DNA of 64,000 nucleotides from positions 1 to 64,000 of the forward strand of contig JBBCIY010000008.1 in the NCBI GenBank assembly GCA_037189645.1, read 5' to 3'. The notes beneath the pieces are model-generated. The model saw only the letters and a program-made list of their open reading frames with translations. It had not been told where the DNA came from and did not search any database. This DNA is from Taishania sp037189645. GTDB lineage: Bacteria > Bacteroidota > Bacteroidia > Flavobacteriales_D > Crocinitomicaceae. The translations under genes and the position numbers were made by a program. Below, in pieces: positions 42,570-53,200 of the stretch; the stretch's first letter is position 1, and every line of letters starts with the position of its first letter.

Positions 42570-43967
42570 TCAGGAGCGTCCCCTGTGTCCATCCGCCAGC
42601 AAGTCCAGGATCGTTTTTACAGGACTGAATGTTTCCTGTGAGATCTCCACGAACAGGGTGTTCCAGTACGCCATGCCTCCGTTCCACAACCCCGGAAGCT
42701 CCATGTACCTGATCTCCTGCCCTTTCTGGGTTTTGTTGACAATGAAATACTTGGAATCGTCCCGGAACCGGACCAGGTCGATTTTATTTCCCTGCAGGTC
42801 ATAAGGAGTTAAGGCAATCATCACCGGGTTAAAGTGCGTGCTTTTCACCATCAGGCGAAACTGCTCTCCGTGAAGCGAGATCTGCGCTTTTTCCACAATC
42901 TGCTTGGAAACAACCTCGTCATTGTCGATCCAGAACGGTCCTCCTCCCGGCTGTCCTTCATTGCGCACCATCCCGCACACCCGTACAGGGCGGTTAATGA
43001 TTTTTTTCAGATCGTCCGTACTGCGGACAGTGTTTAATTCCACTGGTGAAAGGAACTGGTATTTTTCGTTCAGCTCAGCCAATCTCGCCTTGTCCGGATC
43101 ATCCATCAGCTGTGCCAGCTCCGATCTGAATTTCTGGAGCAGCCCTCCCAGCACTGACCACGTTTCCATGGAATAATCCGAAGCGTTGAAATGCTGTATG
43201 TTATCAATGTTCTTGATGAAGATCAATTCACTGTCGATCGCATTGAGGTTCTCCAGCAATGCTCCATGTCCTGCGGGCCTGCGGATCACTTCTCCGTCAC
43301 ACTGTGCGACTTCTCCCTGGCTGGTGAAAGCAAAAGCATTGGATTCACCCGATTGGGTAGAGTATGTTACATCGTATGCTTTCCCGGTCAGGCCTTCCAG
43401 GCTGGAAATACTGGATTTGATCTTCTCTTCAAATTCAGGCTGGATCGTAAAGTGAAATTTCGCCCTCCCATTCGAAAGCCTTGTCCCCTGCAACACATGT
43501 TCCTGGAACGGGTTCAGGACAAACGGCTCATTGTAATGGAACGGGATCAGCCCTTTCGGTAAATTGGCAAAATTCAAACCTGATTCCCCCAGAAGAAACA
43601 AGGACAGTTCCTCTGCTTCGATCGTATTTTCACGGATCTTGGTCTTCAGGTCGTTTGGCAGCAGCTGGTAAAAGGCGAACTCCTGGATGTGGTTCATGAA
43701 CCGTTCTACGGAACCGATATCCGAAGTATTGGGTTCATTCAGGTAATCGAACAAAAAGGCGAACATGCGGGAACCCGATCCGGATGCGGGGATGAAATAG
43801 GTGGGTGAGGCATTGCTCTTGCGGAATGATTTGACTGCTTTTTTCCATTCATCCTCTGACAGCTGGAGGATTCCTTCTCCTATCCTGCACGGCGCGAACA
43901 ACGTCACTTTTGAATGGCCGTTGAATACCTTTTCCCGTTGCTCTTTTATTTTTTCTTCATTGTTCAT
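42570..43967 (-). CDS. DUF4301 family protein
   Basis: The 465-residue protein matches the Bacteroidota DUF4301 family, which resembles sugar nucleotidyltransferases: FIPASGSGSRMFAFLFDYL near the N-terminus is like a nucleotidyltransferase phosphate loop, and FVLNPFQEHVLQ and RRPAGHGALLENLNAIDSEL are conserved. The reaction is not established. It diverges from the methyltransferase gene. Confidence 0.8.
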   Translation of the reverse strand: MNNEEKIKEQREKVFNGHSKVTLFAPCRIGEGILQLSEDEWKKAVKSFRKSNASPTYFIPASGSGSRMFAFLFDYLNEPNTSDIGSVERFMNHIQEFAFYQLLPNDLKTKIRENTIEAEELSLFLLGESGLNFANLPKGLIPFHYNEPFVLNPFQEHVLQGTRLSNGRAKFHFTIQPEFEEKIKSSISSLEGLTGKAYDVTYSTQSGESNAFAFTSQGEVAQCDGEVIRRPAGHGALLENLNAIDSELIFIKNIDNIQHFNASDYSMETWSVLGGLLQKFRSELAQLMDDPDKARLAELNEKYQFLSPVELNTVRSTDDLKKIINRPVRVCGMVRNEGQPGGGPFWIDNDEVVSKQIVEKAQISLHGEQFRLMVKSTHFNPVMIALTPYDLQGNKIDLVRFRDDSKYFIVNKTQKGQEIRYMELPGLWNGGMAYWNTLFVEISQETFSPVKTILDLLADGHRGRS

Positions 43968-44003
43968 ACCTGGTTCTTAACCTCAATTGATTTACTTTGT
44001 ACC

Positions 44004-44777
44004 GTGAATTCAGTGTTCGAATATATAAAATATCATTGGAAAGCCAAAGGAAGGCACGGTACTCATTCTCCATTTATTTACAAAATGGTGGACGAATGTT
44101 TCCGGGTTCCGCCGGAAAAAGACGATAAAGCCTGTATCCGGTCGCTCATTTCCCGCCTGGCAGCTGATAACCGGAGCATCCAAGTCGCTGATTTCGGAGC
44201 CGGTTCAAAAACACTGAAAACAGAACGGACGATCCGCTCCATCCTGAAAACAAGCTCCAGCAAAGGAAGATACGCCCGGTTATTCTACCGCCTGTCTGCA
44301 TTCTACCAGCCTCAGCGGATCCTGGAATTCGGAACATCCCTGGGAATCGGGACGATCCACTTTGCAAAAGGCAACCCCGGCGCAATGATTACAACCGTGG
44401 AAGCATGCCCGGAAACAGCAGCAATTGCAATGGAAAATTTTGAACAAGCAGAGATCACGAATGTCACACTCTTTAACAAAACATTCACAGACTTCCTGGA
44501 AGAAAATGAACTGCCCTCCTACGACCTTGTTTTTATCGACGGGCACCACGACGGAAATGCTCTGTTGCACTATGTGGAACGGCTGAAACATTCCATTCAC
44601 GATGACACCTTCATTATCCTGGACGACATCCGCTGGAGTGATTCGATGTTCTCAGCCTGGAACCGGTTAAAAGACGATGAGCAGTTCCATGTTTCCATTG
44701 ATTTGTTCAGGATGGGAATACTGCTGAGGCGCCCCGGACAGCGAAAAGAACATTTTGTGATAAGGACCGGAAGGTAG
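44004..44777 (+). CDS. SAM-dependent O-methyltransferase-like protein
   Basis: GTG 44004 (VNSVFEYIKYHWKAKGRHGT) is chosen because the open frame upstream lies antisense to the DUF4301 gene and looks non-coding. The 257-residue product has a methyltransferase fold: RILEFGTSLGIGTIHFAKG (motif I), TTVEACPETAAIAMENF, YDLVFIDGHHDGNALLHYVE and FIILDDIRWSDSM. This is the O-methyltransferase (Methyltransf_24) pattern. Substrate unknown. Confidence 0.75.
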   Translation: MNSVFEYIKYHWKAKGRHGTHSPFIYKMVDECFRVPPEKDDKACIRSLISRLAADNRSIQVADFGAGSKTLKTERTIRSILKTSSSKGRYARLFYRLSAFYQPQRILEFGTSLGIGTIHFAKGNPGAMITTVEACPETAAIAMENFEQAEITNVTLFNKTFTDFLEENELPSYDLVFIDGHHDGNALLHYVERLKHSIHDDTFIILDDIRWSDSMFSAWNRLKDDEQFHVSIDLFRMGILLRRPGQRKEHFVIRTGR

Positions 44778-44790
44778 TTATCGGGGTTCA

Positions 44791-45552
44791 TTAAGGACGG
44801 TGCTGATAACCGAATCCTGCTATCTGCCTGCTTTTTTCAGAACAGACGATCTTTCCCTGCTCCGTTCCGGTTAAAAATCCGGGAACAGGGATCTTTTTTT
44901 CCTGCGCTTTCTGCACATAGTATTCTTCCCTGGACGGATGTTCCGGATACACCAGGTTATAGATTCCGTTTGCTGCTTTTCCGTGGAGAATACAGTGAAA
45001 GAAGCTGAGCACATCTTCCCTGTGCACCAGGTTCACCGATTTCTGACCGCCGGGAATGTCCTTTCTTCCGCTCAGGCTGAACACCGGGTAACGGTCCTCT
45101 CCGGTCAGTCCCCCCAAGCGAAGCACAATGGTTTGTTGAGGAAAATTTCGGAGCAGTAATTGCTCCATCCGAAGATAAACGGAATCCTGGTCCACGCACG
45201 GGCTATTCTCGTCAACGGAACCGCTTTCAGCAGTGTAAACCCCGATGGTTGACGTGAAGCAGATGCAACAATCACCTGGCAATTTGCTTCTCAGCTCTTC
45301 TATGAAATGAAACAATTCTGCCTGTCCGTCCCTGGGAATAGTCGAAGTGATGAACAGGAAATCAAGGCCATCCATGAAATCATCCGGTAGTGGTTCTCCA
45401 AAGACAAACCGGAAGAATTGACCGTTTACATCATCTGATCCGGAGGTCCGGCGGGTATAACGAACTTCGTGATTTTCATTTCCGGAAAGACTCCGTACCC
45501 AGTCCATTCCCAGCCATCCGGCCCCGATAACGCCAATCTTCTTCATCTCCAA
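44791..45552 (-). CDS. NAD(P)-binding epimerase-like protein
   Basis: The 253-residue protein begins with a Rossmann motif IGVIGAGWLG, then shows YeeZ-like short epimerase features: LDFLFITSTIPRDG, CICFTSTIGVYTAESGSVDE, IVLRLGGLTGEDR, VNLVHREDVLSF. The usual YxxxK is not obvious (VYLRMEQ). It is last in a three-gene operon. Confidence 0.7.
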   Translation of the reverse strand: MEMKKIGVIGAGWLGMDWVRSLSGNENHEVRYTRRTSGSDDVNGQFFRFVFGEPLPDDFMDGLDFLFITSTIPRDGQAELFHFIEELRSKLPGDCCICFTSTIGVYTAESGSVDENSPCVDQDSVYLRMEQLLLRNFPQQTIVLRLGGLTGEDRYPVFSLSGRKDIPGGQKSVNLVHREDVLSFFHCILHGKAANGIYNLVYPEHPSREEYYVQKAQEKKIPVPGFLTGTEQGKIVCSEKSRQIAGFGYQHRP

Positions 45553-45557
45553 TTCCC

Positions 45558-46316
45558 TTACCAGATAAACGGGATCACGGCTTTCCGCTCTTTCGGGTAA
45601 TCGTCAAATTTCTCTTTGTACCAGTTGTGATGAGAGATCGCCCTTGGGATCAGGTTGGCAAACGTCCAGACAAAAAATGCCAGTCCCGGTAAGCTCCATG
45701 TCAAAATTGCAAACCCGCCCCATTCCAGTGTTTCACCAAACAGGTTGGGACAGCTTATATACCTGAACAAGCCCTTTTGGGGGATCTTATAGCCCGTTTC
45801 ACCCGGCTTCCGGAGGTTGATCAGGATCGTATCCGACTGCCAGTTGATGAACATTCCTGTTGCAAAAATCAGTGTTCCGATGATAAACTGGGGAGTTTGC
45901 AACCATTCTACCGGGTACACCCTGAATTCCCCGAGGTAATAACCGATCAGGAAACCGTTGTTCAGGTTAAAGAACAGTGCCATAAACATGATGGAAACCG
46001 GCATTTTCTTCCCGTTTGTTTTGATCCGGAGCGGGAAAACAATGCTTCTGTTGATGTAATGCAGAGAGAAAAGACCAATGATCAGCAGGTTGACAATGGA
46101 CTGTACATTGCTTCCCGTTACTACGAAATAAGAAAGGACCACCAGCACAAAGAACTCCATGATGAACCAGCCCAGCTTGTTATCAATAAGCGGACCCCAG
46201 GTTGATTTGGTATGCCTGCCGTATGGTGCCGTAATTTTCAGCAAGGCAATGAATGTCACTACTGCGGCGGCTATCCAGGCCCACGCATAAATGGTATATG
46301 TTTCGAATGTAATCAT
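45558..46316 (-). CDS. Steroid 5-alpha-reductase-like membrane protein (DUF1295)
   Basis: The 252-residue protein has about six membrane segments and the C-terminal signature GLFRYISCPNLFGETLEWGGF, ANLIPRAISHHNWYKEKFDDYPKERKAVIPF. This is the C-terminal catalytic-type region of 3-oxo-5-alpha-steroid 4-dehydrogenases. In bacteria these may act on isoprenoid or fatty substrates. Gaps of 5 and 10 bp to its neighbours suggest co-transcription. Confidence 0.85.
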   Translation of the reverse strand: MITFETYTIYAWAWIAAAVVTFIALLKITAPYGRHTKSTWGPLIDNKLGWFIMEFFVLVVLSYFVVTGSNVQSIVNLLIIGLFSLHYINRSIVFPLRIKTNGKKMPVSIMFMALFFNLNNGFLIGYYLGEFRVYPVEWLQTPQFIIGTLIFATGMFINWQSDTILINLRKPGETGYKIPQKGLFRYISCPNLFGETLEWGGFAILTWSLPGLAFFVWTFANLIPRAISHHNWYKEKFDDYPKERKAVIPFIW

Positions 46317-46326
46317 AAGCTATTGA

Positions 46327-47304
46327 TTAAAGTTTTCCTGTTGTTCTGAACCACTCAACGGTATCTGCAAGTGTTTCTCCCAGCTCCCGTACTGAATATC
46401 CCAGCTCTTCCCGGGCTTTCGTTGACAATGTCAGCTTATTCCCGTCCTGTAAAATATCAATGTATGCTTTATCGTACAGCGGCTGTTTTTTAGCCAGGTA
46501 TGCATACGATTTTACAAAGGGAAGCCCGATACTGGCAGCCAGCAATGGCAATTCAACCAACCGTTTCCGGACTCCTTTCGCTTCCAGCACCAGGTCGGAA
46601 AATTCTTTGATGGTATAATACTTTCCACCTAAAATATAGGTTTCTCCTGCCCGTCCTTTTTCCAATGCCAGCACTGCTCCCTGTGCCATATCCCGCACAT
46701 CGGCAAAATCGAACCCGCCTTTCACAACCGCGGGAACACTGCCTTTGCAGATATCAATTACCGCTTTTCCCAGCTTGGACGGCTTGTGATCAGGAGGGCC
46801 CACAGCGGAAGTAGGACATACAATCACAACATGCTGCCCGTTCCCGGCCGCTTCCTGCGCAAGCAGATGCCCGTCACGCTTTGTCTGGTCATAAAACACC
46901 GAACGTTCTGTCACAAACGCGCGGGATTCATCGATAGGAATGTCGTAAGGCTTATGAGAGAACGCATGTATGGAGCTAAAGTGAACGATCTTACCAATCC
47001 CCAGTTCCCTTGCCGTTTCCAGCACATTCTTTGTCCCGGTGACATTGATATCATACACCTGCTGGATGAATTTATATCCCAGCTCGATCATTCCGGCAGT
47101 ATGTATCACCGCATCACATTGCCCCATTAACTCCTTCAGCGACTCACGATCCAGTACATTCCCTCTGACCGTTGAAACCGGGAGGTCCCGGATAGCTGAA
47201 AAGTCATTGTAAACCAACGCGACGACTTCGTATCCTTTGTATAACAACTCCCTGCAGACAGCAGCCCCGATGTGCCCTGCTGCTCCTGTTACTGCGACTT
47301 TCAT
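46327..47304 (-). CDS. Extended SDR, NAD-dependent epimerase/dehydratase
   Basis: The 325-residue protein has VAVTGAAGHIGAAVCRELL (GxxGxxG cofactor motif), VIHTAGMIELGYKF, FSSIHAF, YDQTKRDGHLLAQEA (YxxxK) and VIVCPTSAVGPPDHKPS. These are features of dihydroflavonol reductase/3-beta-hydroxysteroid dehydrogenase-like SDRs. It is first in the operon with the DUF1295 protein; together they could modify an isoprenoid or sterol-like lipid (inference). Confidence 0.85.
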   Translation of the reverse strand: MKVAVTGAAGHIGAAVCRELLYKGYEVVALVYNDFSAIRDLPVSTVRGNVLDRESLKELMGQCDAVIHTAGMIELGYKFIQQVYDINVTGTKNVLETARELGIGKIVHFSSIHAFSHKPYDIPIDESRAFVTERSVFYDQTKRDGHLLAQEAAGNGQHVVIVCPTSAVGPPDHKPSKLGKAVIDICKGSVPAVVKGGFDFADVRDMAQGAVLALEKGRAGETYILGGKYYTIKEFSDLVLEAKGVRKRLVELPLLAASIGLPFVKSYAYLAKKQPLYDKAYIDILQDGNKLTLSTKAREELGYSVRELGETLADTVEWFRTTGKL

Positions 47305-47423
47305 TCTTCAAAGGTAACAGAAAGTATGTATACACATGGAAGAAATCCAGATATCTGAGCAAATGGAACAATTCTTTCAGATTACGATCCGTAATTTGTA
47401 TCTTTACACCATTATCATTCTCT

Positions 47424-48995
47424 ATGAAAAGGATATTATCAATTTTTACAACTATACTGCTTGTTGCCTGCCAATCCGAAAAAGGAGACCATTCTTCTCT
47501 TGAGAAAGGAACAAAAGAAGAGATACTGCGGATCATTCTTTCCGAAGATTACAGGGAAAAGCTGGGTATTGACGAAGAAGGGCGGAACCTGCTCTATGCA
47601 TTTTACGAAAAACGAAATTTTAAACCGCTCTGGGCTTCCAAAGACAAGCTCGATGATGTCGGGACAGAATTGCTGCAACTGTTAAAGCATCCCGTCCGGT
47701 TCGGAATGTCAGACAGGCGGTTTGACCTGAGCTGGAATGAAGAGCAACCGGTACAAAATGAAATTGTCATTGCCTGCGGGCTGGCAAGAAGCTATAACGA
47801 CCTCCGGTACGGAATGCTGGACTCCAGCTTAACGAAGCTGAAATCCGTTTCTTACGTTCCCCTTGAATCACTTGACACGTTATTGAATTTCAACCGGAAA
47901 AATTATGCGCAGAAAATCATCTCCTGGGGGCCAGGTGATACGACCTATCATTACCTGGCAAACGCCTTGTTCGATTTTGTACACAACAACCCAATGGATG
48001 AACCCAAAATTGAGCTGAAAACCAGCAAGGAAGACGCGGAAGCAGCTATTTCGGGAACAAAAAACATTCTTGTTGTAAAAAAATACCTGGACAGCACCCA
48101 GCGAAACGATTCGACAGCCTTCGTCACTGCGCTGAAAAGATTCCAGGCAGACCACGGGTGCAATCCTGACGGGATCATCGGCCAGAGTACCGTACGGGCG
48201 CTGACAGAAACAAATCTTCACAAAGCGCAGCGGATCGCCTATGCAATGGAAAAACAAAGAAACAAGGCCCGCTATCCGAAACGATATATCCACATCAACA
48301 TTCCTGAATTCATGCTACGGCTGTACAACGAAGACACACTTTGCTCCGAACACCGCATCGTGGTCGGAAAATACGAAAATAAAACCCCGGAACTGACTTC
48401 CGGCCTGCATTCCATCGTTGTTTACCCCTACTGGAATGTTCCTTATTCCATTTCCAGCAAGGAAATACTGCCCGCGGCACAGAGAGATCCCGATTATTTT
48501 GAAGAAAACAACATGGTGCTGCTGCAAAAAGGAGATACCATCAACCCACATAAAGTCAAATGGAAAAAGATCAGGGAAAATTCATTTCCCTACAAAGTGG
48601 TGCAGCAGCCGGGATATAAAAATTCGTTGGGAATCCTGAAATTCGATTTCTACAACAAATACGATGTCTATTTTCACGACACACCTTCCAAAAGCCTGTT
48701 CAATGCTGTTTCCAGGATGTATTCCCACGGATGCATGCGTACCGAAAACCCGGTTGAATTAGCCAAGTATATCCTGGAGCTGGATGAAAACAAGATAACC
48801 GCCGACAGCCTGGACACACTGATCGCCCATACCGGGGTAAATTACCAGATCCGGCTGAAAAAGCGGATCCCGGTTTTTATAGAATATAACTCGGTTATTG
48901 TCCGCAACGGAGAAACCAGAATTTTACGGGATATCTACCTGAATGATGACAAGTTTCTGAGGGCTATGTTTCAGCGCCCTTCACCGGAATCCTGA
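47424..48995 (+). CDS. L,D-transpeptidase (YcbB-like) lipoprotein
   Basis: The 523-residue protein has a lipobox (LLVAC, Cys14), an N-terminal scaffold domain (about 40-210), a peptidoglycan-binding domain (about 232-260: FVTALKRFQADHGCNPDGIIGQ) and a YkuD catalytic domain (about 290-440) with the motif YFHDTPSKSLFN and the catalytic MYSHGCMRTENP. It cross-links peptidoglycan 3-3 in the periplasm. TATCTTTA upstream, near 47399, resembles the -7 box. Confidence 0.9.
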   Translation: MKRILSIFTTILLVACQSEKGDHSSLEKGTKEEILRIILSEDYREKLGIDEEGRNLLYAFYEKRNFKPLWASKDKLDDVGTELLQLLKHPVRFGMSDRRFDLSWNEEQPVQNEIVIACGLARSYNDLRYGMLDSSLTKLKSVSYVPLESLDTLLNFNRKNYAQKIISWGPGDTTYHYLANALFDFVHNNPMDEPKIELKTSKEDAEAAISGTKNILVVKKYLDSTQRNDSTAFVTALKRFQADHGCNPDGIIGQSTVRALTETNLHKAQRIAYAMEKQRNKARYPKRYIHINIPEFMLRLYNEDTLCSEHRIVVGKYENKTPELTSGLHSIVVYPYWNVPYSISSKEILPAAQRDPDYFEENNMVLLQKGDTINPHKVKWKKIRENSFPYKVVQQPGYKNSLGILKFDFYNKYDVYFHDTPSKSLFNAVSRMYSHGCMRTENPVELAKYILELDENKITADSLDTLIAHTGVNYQIRLKKRIPVFIEYNSVIVRNGETRILRDIYLNDDKFLRAMFQRPSPES

Positions 48996-49093
48996 TTCGA
49001 AATACCCGGGATCGCTTCCTGTTCCGGAGATTATTTTTGGCTTAAATCTTGTGGTGTCGAAACAAATTCAGAAATTTACCTAAAAATAGAGAA

Positions 49094-49726
49094 ATGCGTT
49101 TTTTTTCCGGACTTATGATTGCATCAATTCTTGTTTCCTGTGGCGGAAATAAAGAAGAAGTACTGGATTTGGATGACATTGTTACCAAAGCCGATTATGA
49201 TACCAGGCCAAAAGCCGACAGCTTGCAGCAGCAGACCGTTTTCGTACCGTCAATCGCAGCTGCGGAACTGGAATCGGCCCAGATAAAATGGGATTCCGTC
49301 CTCATCAATGAAGAACTGACCGTTCCTGAACGGTTTTCACCCGTAACCATTGAAAAGTTCACTTACTGGACAAACAGCAAGCCGGTAGAATACAGCAGAT
49401 GGTCTTTCCCCGATTCGTCCAGAACAATGAAAGCATTTCTAAACTGGATGAACTGCTACGGTGAAAAATGCCTGATGATCGAACTCCGGAAAAATACGAA
49501 CATCCAGCGAAACGCGTTGCTGATCCTGCAGAATGACACGTCCATTGTCCAGATCCAGTCGGCCTCCCTTGGCTTGACGGAATTAAAAAAATGGAAAAAA
49601 ATGTACTTTGAGCCCAAAGGAGCAAAATGGCACTACGTTGTAACACAGCCAAAAGGAGGAAAAGCAGCCTGGAGCAAATTCGGGGACGAAGCAGAAACAG
49701 AATTTATACAATTGGAAACAGAATAA
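49094..49726 (+). CDS. Lipoprotein of unknown function
   Basis: ATG 49094 gives a lipobox signal (MRFFSGLMIASILVSCGGN, Cys16); the frame extending to 49049 does not. The 210-residue protein has no family I recognise. It precedes the next gene by 9 bp, so the two are probably co-transcribed. Confidence 0.65.
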   Translation: MRFFSGLMIASILVSCGGNKEEVLDLDDIVTKADYDTRPKADSLQQQTVFVPSIAAAELESAQIKWDSVLINEELTVPERFSPVTIEKFTYWTNSKPVEYSRWSFPDSSRTMKAFLNWMNCYGEKCLMIELRKNTNIQRNALLILQNDTSIVQIQSASLGLTELKKWKKMYFEPKGAKWHYVVTQPKGGKAAWSKFGDEAETEFIQLETE

Positions 49727-49735
49727 CAGGAAAAT

Positions 49736-50068
49736 ATGAAACTAGTAAACCGCGGATTTTTGATCGTTTCACCCCGGCAGCCTTTCTTTGACTGGGCGAA
49801 CGAATTCGAGCAGGAACTGTTCTTCGATGAACACGATGACGTAGAACCGACACTTTACCTCATTGATGAAGATTTTATCGAAACGGAGCAGGTGATCAGG
49901 GACCATTTCAAAAAGATCTTTCTGAATGAGCTGAATATGATCACTGAAAATACGGCAGACCACCCGAAGATCAGTGAAGAGCTGTTTTTTGAATGGTTTC
50001 ACGTAACAGCCGGAACAACCGTCCTGGATCTGCAACAGGCAGATCTGAAAAAGTTTGACCTGGATTGA
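49736..50068 (+). CDS. Small conserved-looking cytoplasmic protein
   Basis: The 110-residue acidic protein (LVNRGFLIVSPRQPFFDWAN; EELFFEWFHVTAGTTVLDL) has no signal peptide or membrane segment. I recall similar short proteins in Bacteroidota but know no function. It ends 170 bp before the alpha-2-macroglobulin gene. Confidence 0.65.
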   Translation: MKLVNRGFLIVSPRQPFFDWANEFEQELFFDEHDDVEPTLYLIDEDFIETEQVIRDHFKKIFLNELNMITENTADHPKISEELFFEWFHVTAGTTVLDLQQADLKKFDLD

Positions 50069-50238
50069 GGGGTTCTCCCCTTTCATCCTGCTCCGGAAGA
50101 GGAAAGCCTCCTTAGAATGACTATTCCTTAACTCCTCCGGCAAAATTTTAACAACATTTTAGGAAAATAGTGTGTGCAATCGCTCAACTTTTTTCATCTT
50201 CAATTGTACAGATTGATATATATTTATAAAATAAATTC

Positions 50239-53200
50239 ATGGATATGAACCGTATTTTCAACAAACTTGCCATTGTGATGGTATCATTTTTTCTGCTATC
50301 CGGTGGATGCGATGAAAAAGATCAGTCACAGACAACAGCCGATACAACCCAATCAGAGCAAACTAAAACTATGAGCAGATCATTTGAGTTTTCCAGCTAT
50401 GAAGACAGCTGGAAAAAAGTTGATTCATTGGAAAATGAAGGGCTTCCGAAATCCGCATTGGAAATTGTAAACACAATTATGGAAAAAGCTCAGAAAGAGC
50501 AAAACCAGCCCATGCAGGTCAAAGCACTGATGTACCAGCTGAAGTTCAGCCGTGAGCTGGAGGAGAACGAATTCACATTAGCGCTCAACCGCATTGATGA
50601 ACTGCGAAAGACCAACGTGGAACCACTGCGCCAGATCATGGCCTCCATCAAAGGAGACATGCTGTGGTCCTACATGGAAAATAACCGTTACCAATTCTAC
50701 AACCGTTCCACTACACAGGCATTTGACCTGGGAGATGTCTCAACATGGGACTTGAAAACACTGGTAGATGAGTCCGGTAAACTATTCATGGAATCACTGG
50801 AAAACAAAGAGCAGCTGCAGCAGATCTCCCTGAAAGATTATTCATACATCCTGGCAGATGCCAGTGAGGATGCTTACCTCACTGCCCCGACTGTCTTCGA
50901 TTTCCTCGCTCATCGTGCATTAAATCATTTCAGGAATGAGGAAACAGGAATTACCCGTCCTGCTGCTAAATTTTCTGTCAATGATAAGCGCTATTTCGGC
51001 ACGGATGCAGAGTTTTTAAGTATTCCGACACAGACAGAAGATACACTTTCCCAGCACCTGTACTATGTAAAGACCATGCAGGAACTGGTTCGTTTTCACA
51101 GCAACAGCGGCCATACAACGGCAAAGATGAGAAATGAGCTGGAACGCCTTGCCTTTTCTCACCAGACATCAACCATTGATTCCAGGACAGAGGATTATAA
51201 AAACGCGCTGCTCCGCATGCAGAAAGACTATGCTGCCTACCCGATCGCCGGAGAGGTAAACGCCAGCCTTGCCATGCTGTACACAGAGCTGGGAAATGCT
51301 GCTCAGCCTTCCCATCCGTATTACCAGCTGCTGAAAACAGCGCATGAATTGTGCGAAGAAACGATCAGGAAATATCCTTCCACTTATGGAGCAAACAGGT
51401 GCGCTGTCATCAAAAAAGGAATCGAACAAAAAACATTGGGTGGAAATACGGAACGGTACAATTCATCCGGCAAGCCGATCCTCGTACAGACCTCATTCAA
51501 AAACCTGGATTCAGTGCATGTAGTGATCTACCAGGCCAAAGAAGACGAAGAGACCACTTATTACTACAATCTGAAAGAGCGCCTGAAAGGATTGAAAGTA
51601 ATCAGCTCCAGGAAAATCGCCCTTCCGAAATCAGATGATTTCCATGAACACACAACAGAATTTGCGCTGGAATCACTCACTCACGGTAATTACCTGCTGT
51701 TACTGTCAACAGATCCTTCCAACCTGGAAGAAGGAAAAGCACTGCATTGGGCTTCCGACATCCAGGTAACAGACATGGCGTATTCGTTAAGAAGCCTGGG
51801 CGACAAACAATCCGGGCTACAGGTCACCAACCGCCACACAGGAGAAGCAATCACACAGGCAACTGTCAAAGTATACGAGTCGCAGTACAATTATTCTTCC
51901 AGAAAATACGTCAAAAAGCTGCTCGGAAGCTACAAGACCGACAACAATGGCTGGGCAACGATCCCTCACGGGGACAACAGGTACGGAAAAAGCATTGAAG
52001 TCACCAACGGGAAAGACAAGCTGACCTCAGGGGCTGACCTGTATACCTACGACAACAAAGTATCAACCGTTGTCACAGATCATTTATTTACAGACCGTTC
52101 CATTTACCGTCCGGGCCAGACCGTCCATTTCAAAGGAATCCGCCTGGAAACGCTCAATAAGTCAAGTAAAATCGCTCCAAACAAAAATGTGAAGGTCACC
52201 CTGAAAGATGTCAATTTCCAGGACGTTGCCACACTGAATCTCACGAGCAATGAGTACGGTTCGTATTCAGGAAGCTTCCGTTTACCATCTACCGGGTTAA
52301 CAGGACAGATGCGCCTCCAGACCGAACACGGAACCATTTCTTTTTCTGTTGAGGAATACAAGCGCCCGACCTTCAAAACAGAGTTTGCCAAATCTACTGA
52401 CACCTACAAACTGGGAGAGTCCATCAAGGTGGAAGGAAACGCTGTCGCATACGCGGGAAATGCTGTCGACAACGCTACGGTTAAATACATTGTAAAACGG
52501 GGAATTTACCTGCCATACTGGAGAGCTTATTATCTGAGGATCGCACCTATCTTTAAAAGTGAGGTAATCATTTCCGAAGGAACGGTTACAACAGATGAAA
52601 AAGGGAAATTCACCATCCGTTTCAACGCGGAAAAAGATCCGACACATCATTCAGCGTATACCTATACCTACATCATCGAAGCAGATGTAACGGACCTGAA
52701 TGGGGAAACGCGTTCCGCAACAAAGCATATTACCGTTGGCGAAAGTGCCGTACAGCTGAATGTTTCTGTTCAGGAATCCCTGGATAAATCAAAAAACAAC
52801 ACGCTTTCTGTCAATACGACCAATTCCGACGGGCAAGCCGTTTCTGCCCAAGGTACCATTGTCATTTCACGCCTGAAGCCGATTGAGAAAGTGACGCGAA
52901 GCCGGAGCTGGAGTGTACCGGATCAGCCGCTTTTATCGGAAACAGAATTCAGCCAGCTGTTCCCTTACCTGGAATACAAACCGGTTGAGAACATCGCGCG
53001 CGCTGTTGAACAGGAAGTAGGCAAGCTCAGCTTTGATACGGAAAAATCAACGTCTGTCCCGCTGAATACTTCCAATTGGAAAACAGGAGACTATAAAATA
53101 GAAACCACCACAAAAGACAAGAATGGTGTGGAGGTAAAAGACGTACAGTTCGTAACGCTGACGGATGCCAATGCGACACAGGCGCCATTTGCTTCCGTAT

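Noticed and set aside
47309..47316. Minus-strand TACCTTTG before the SDR gene as its promoter
   Set aside because: It ends 4 bp before the start codon, so transcription would begin inside the gene unless the start is further downstream.
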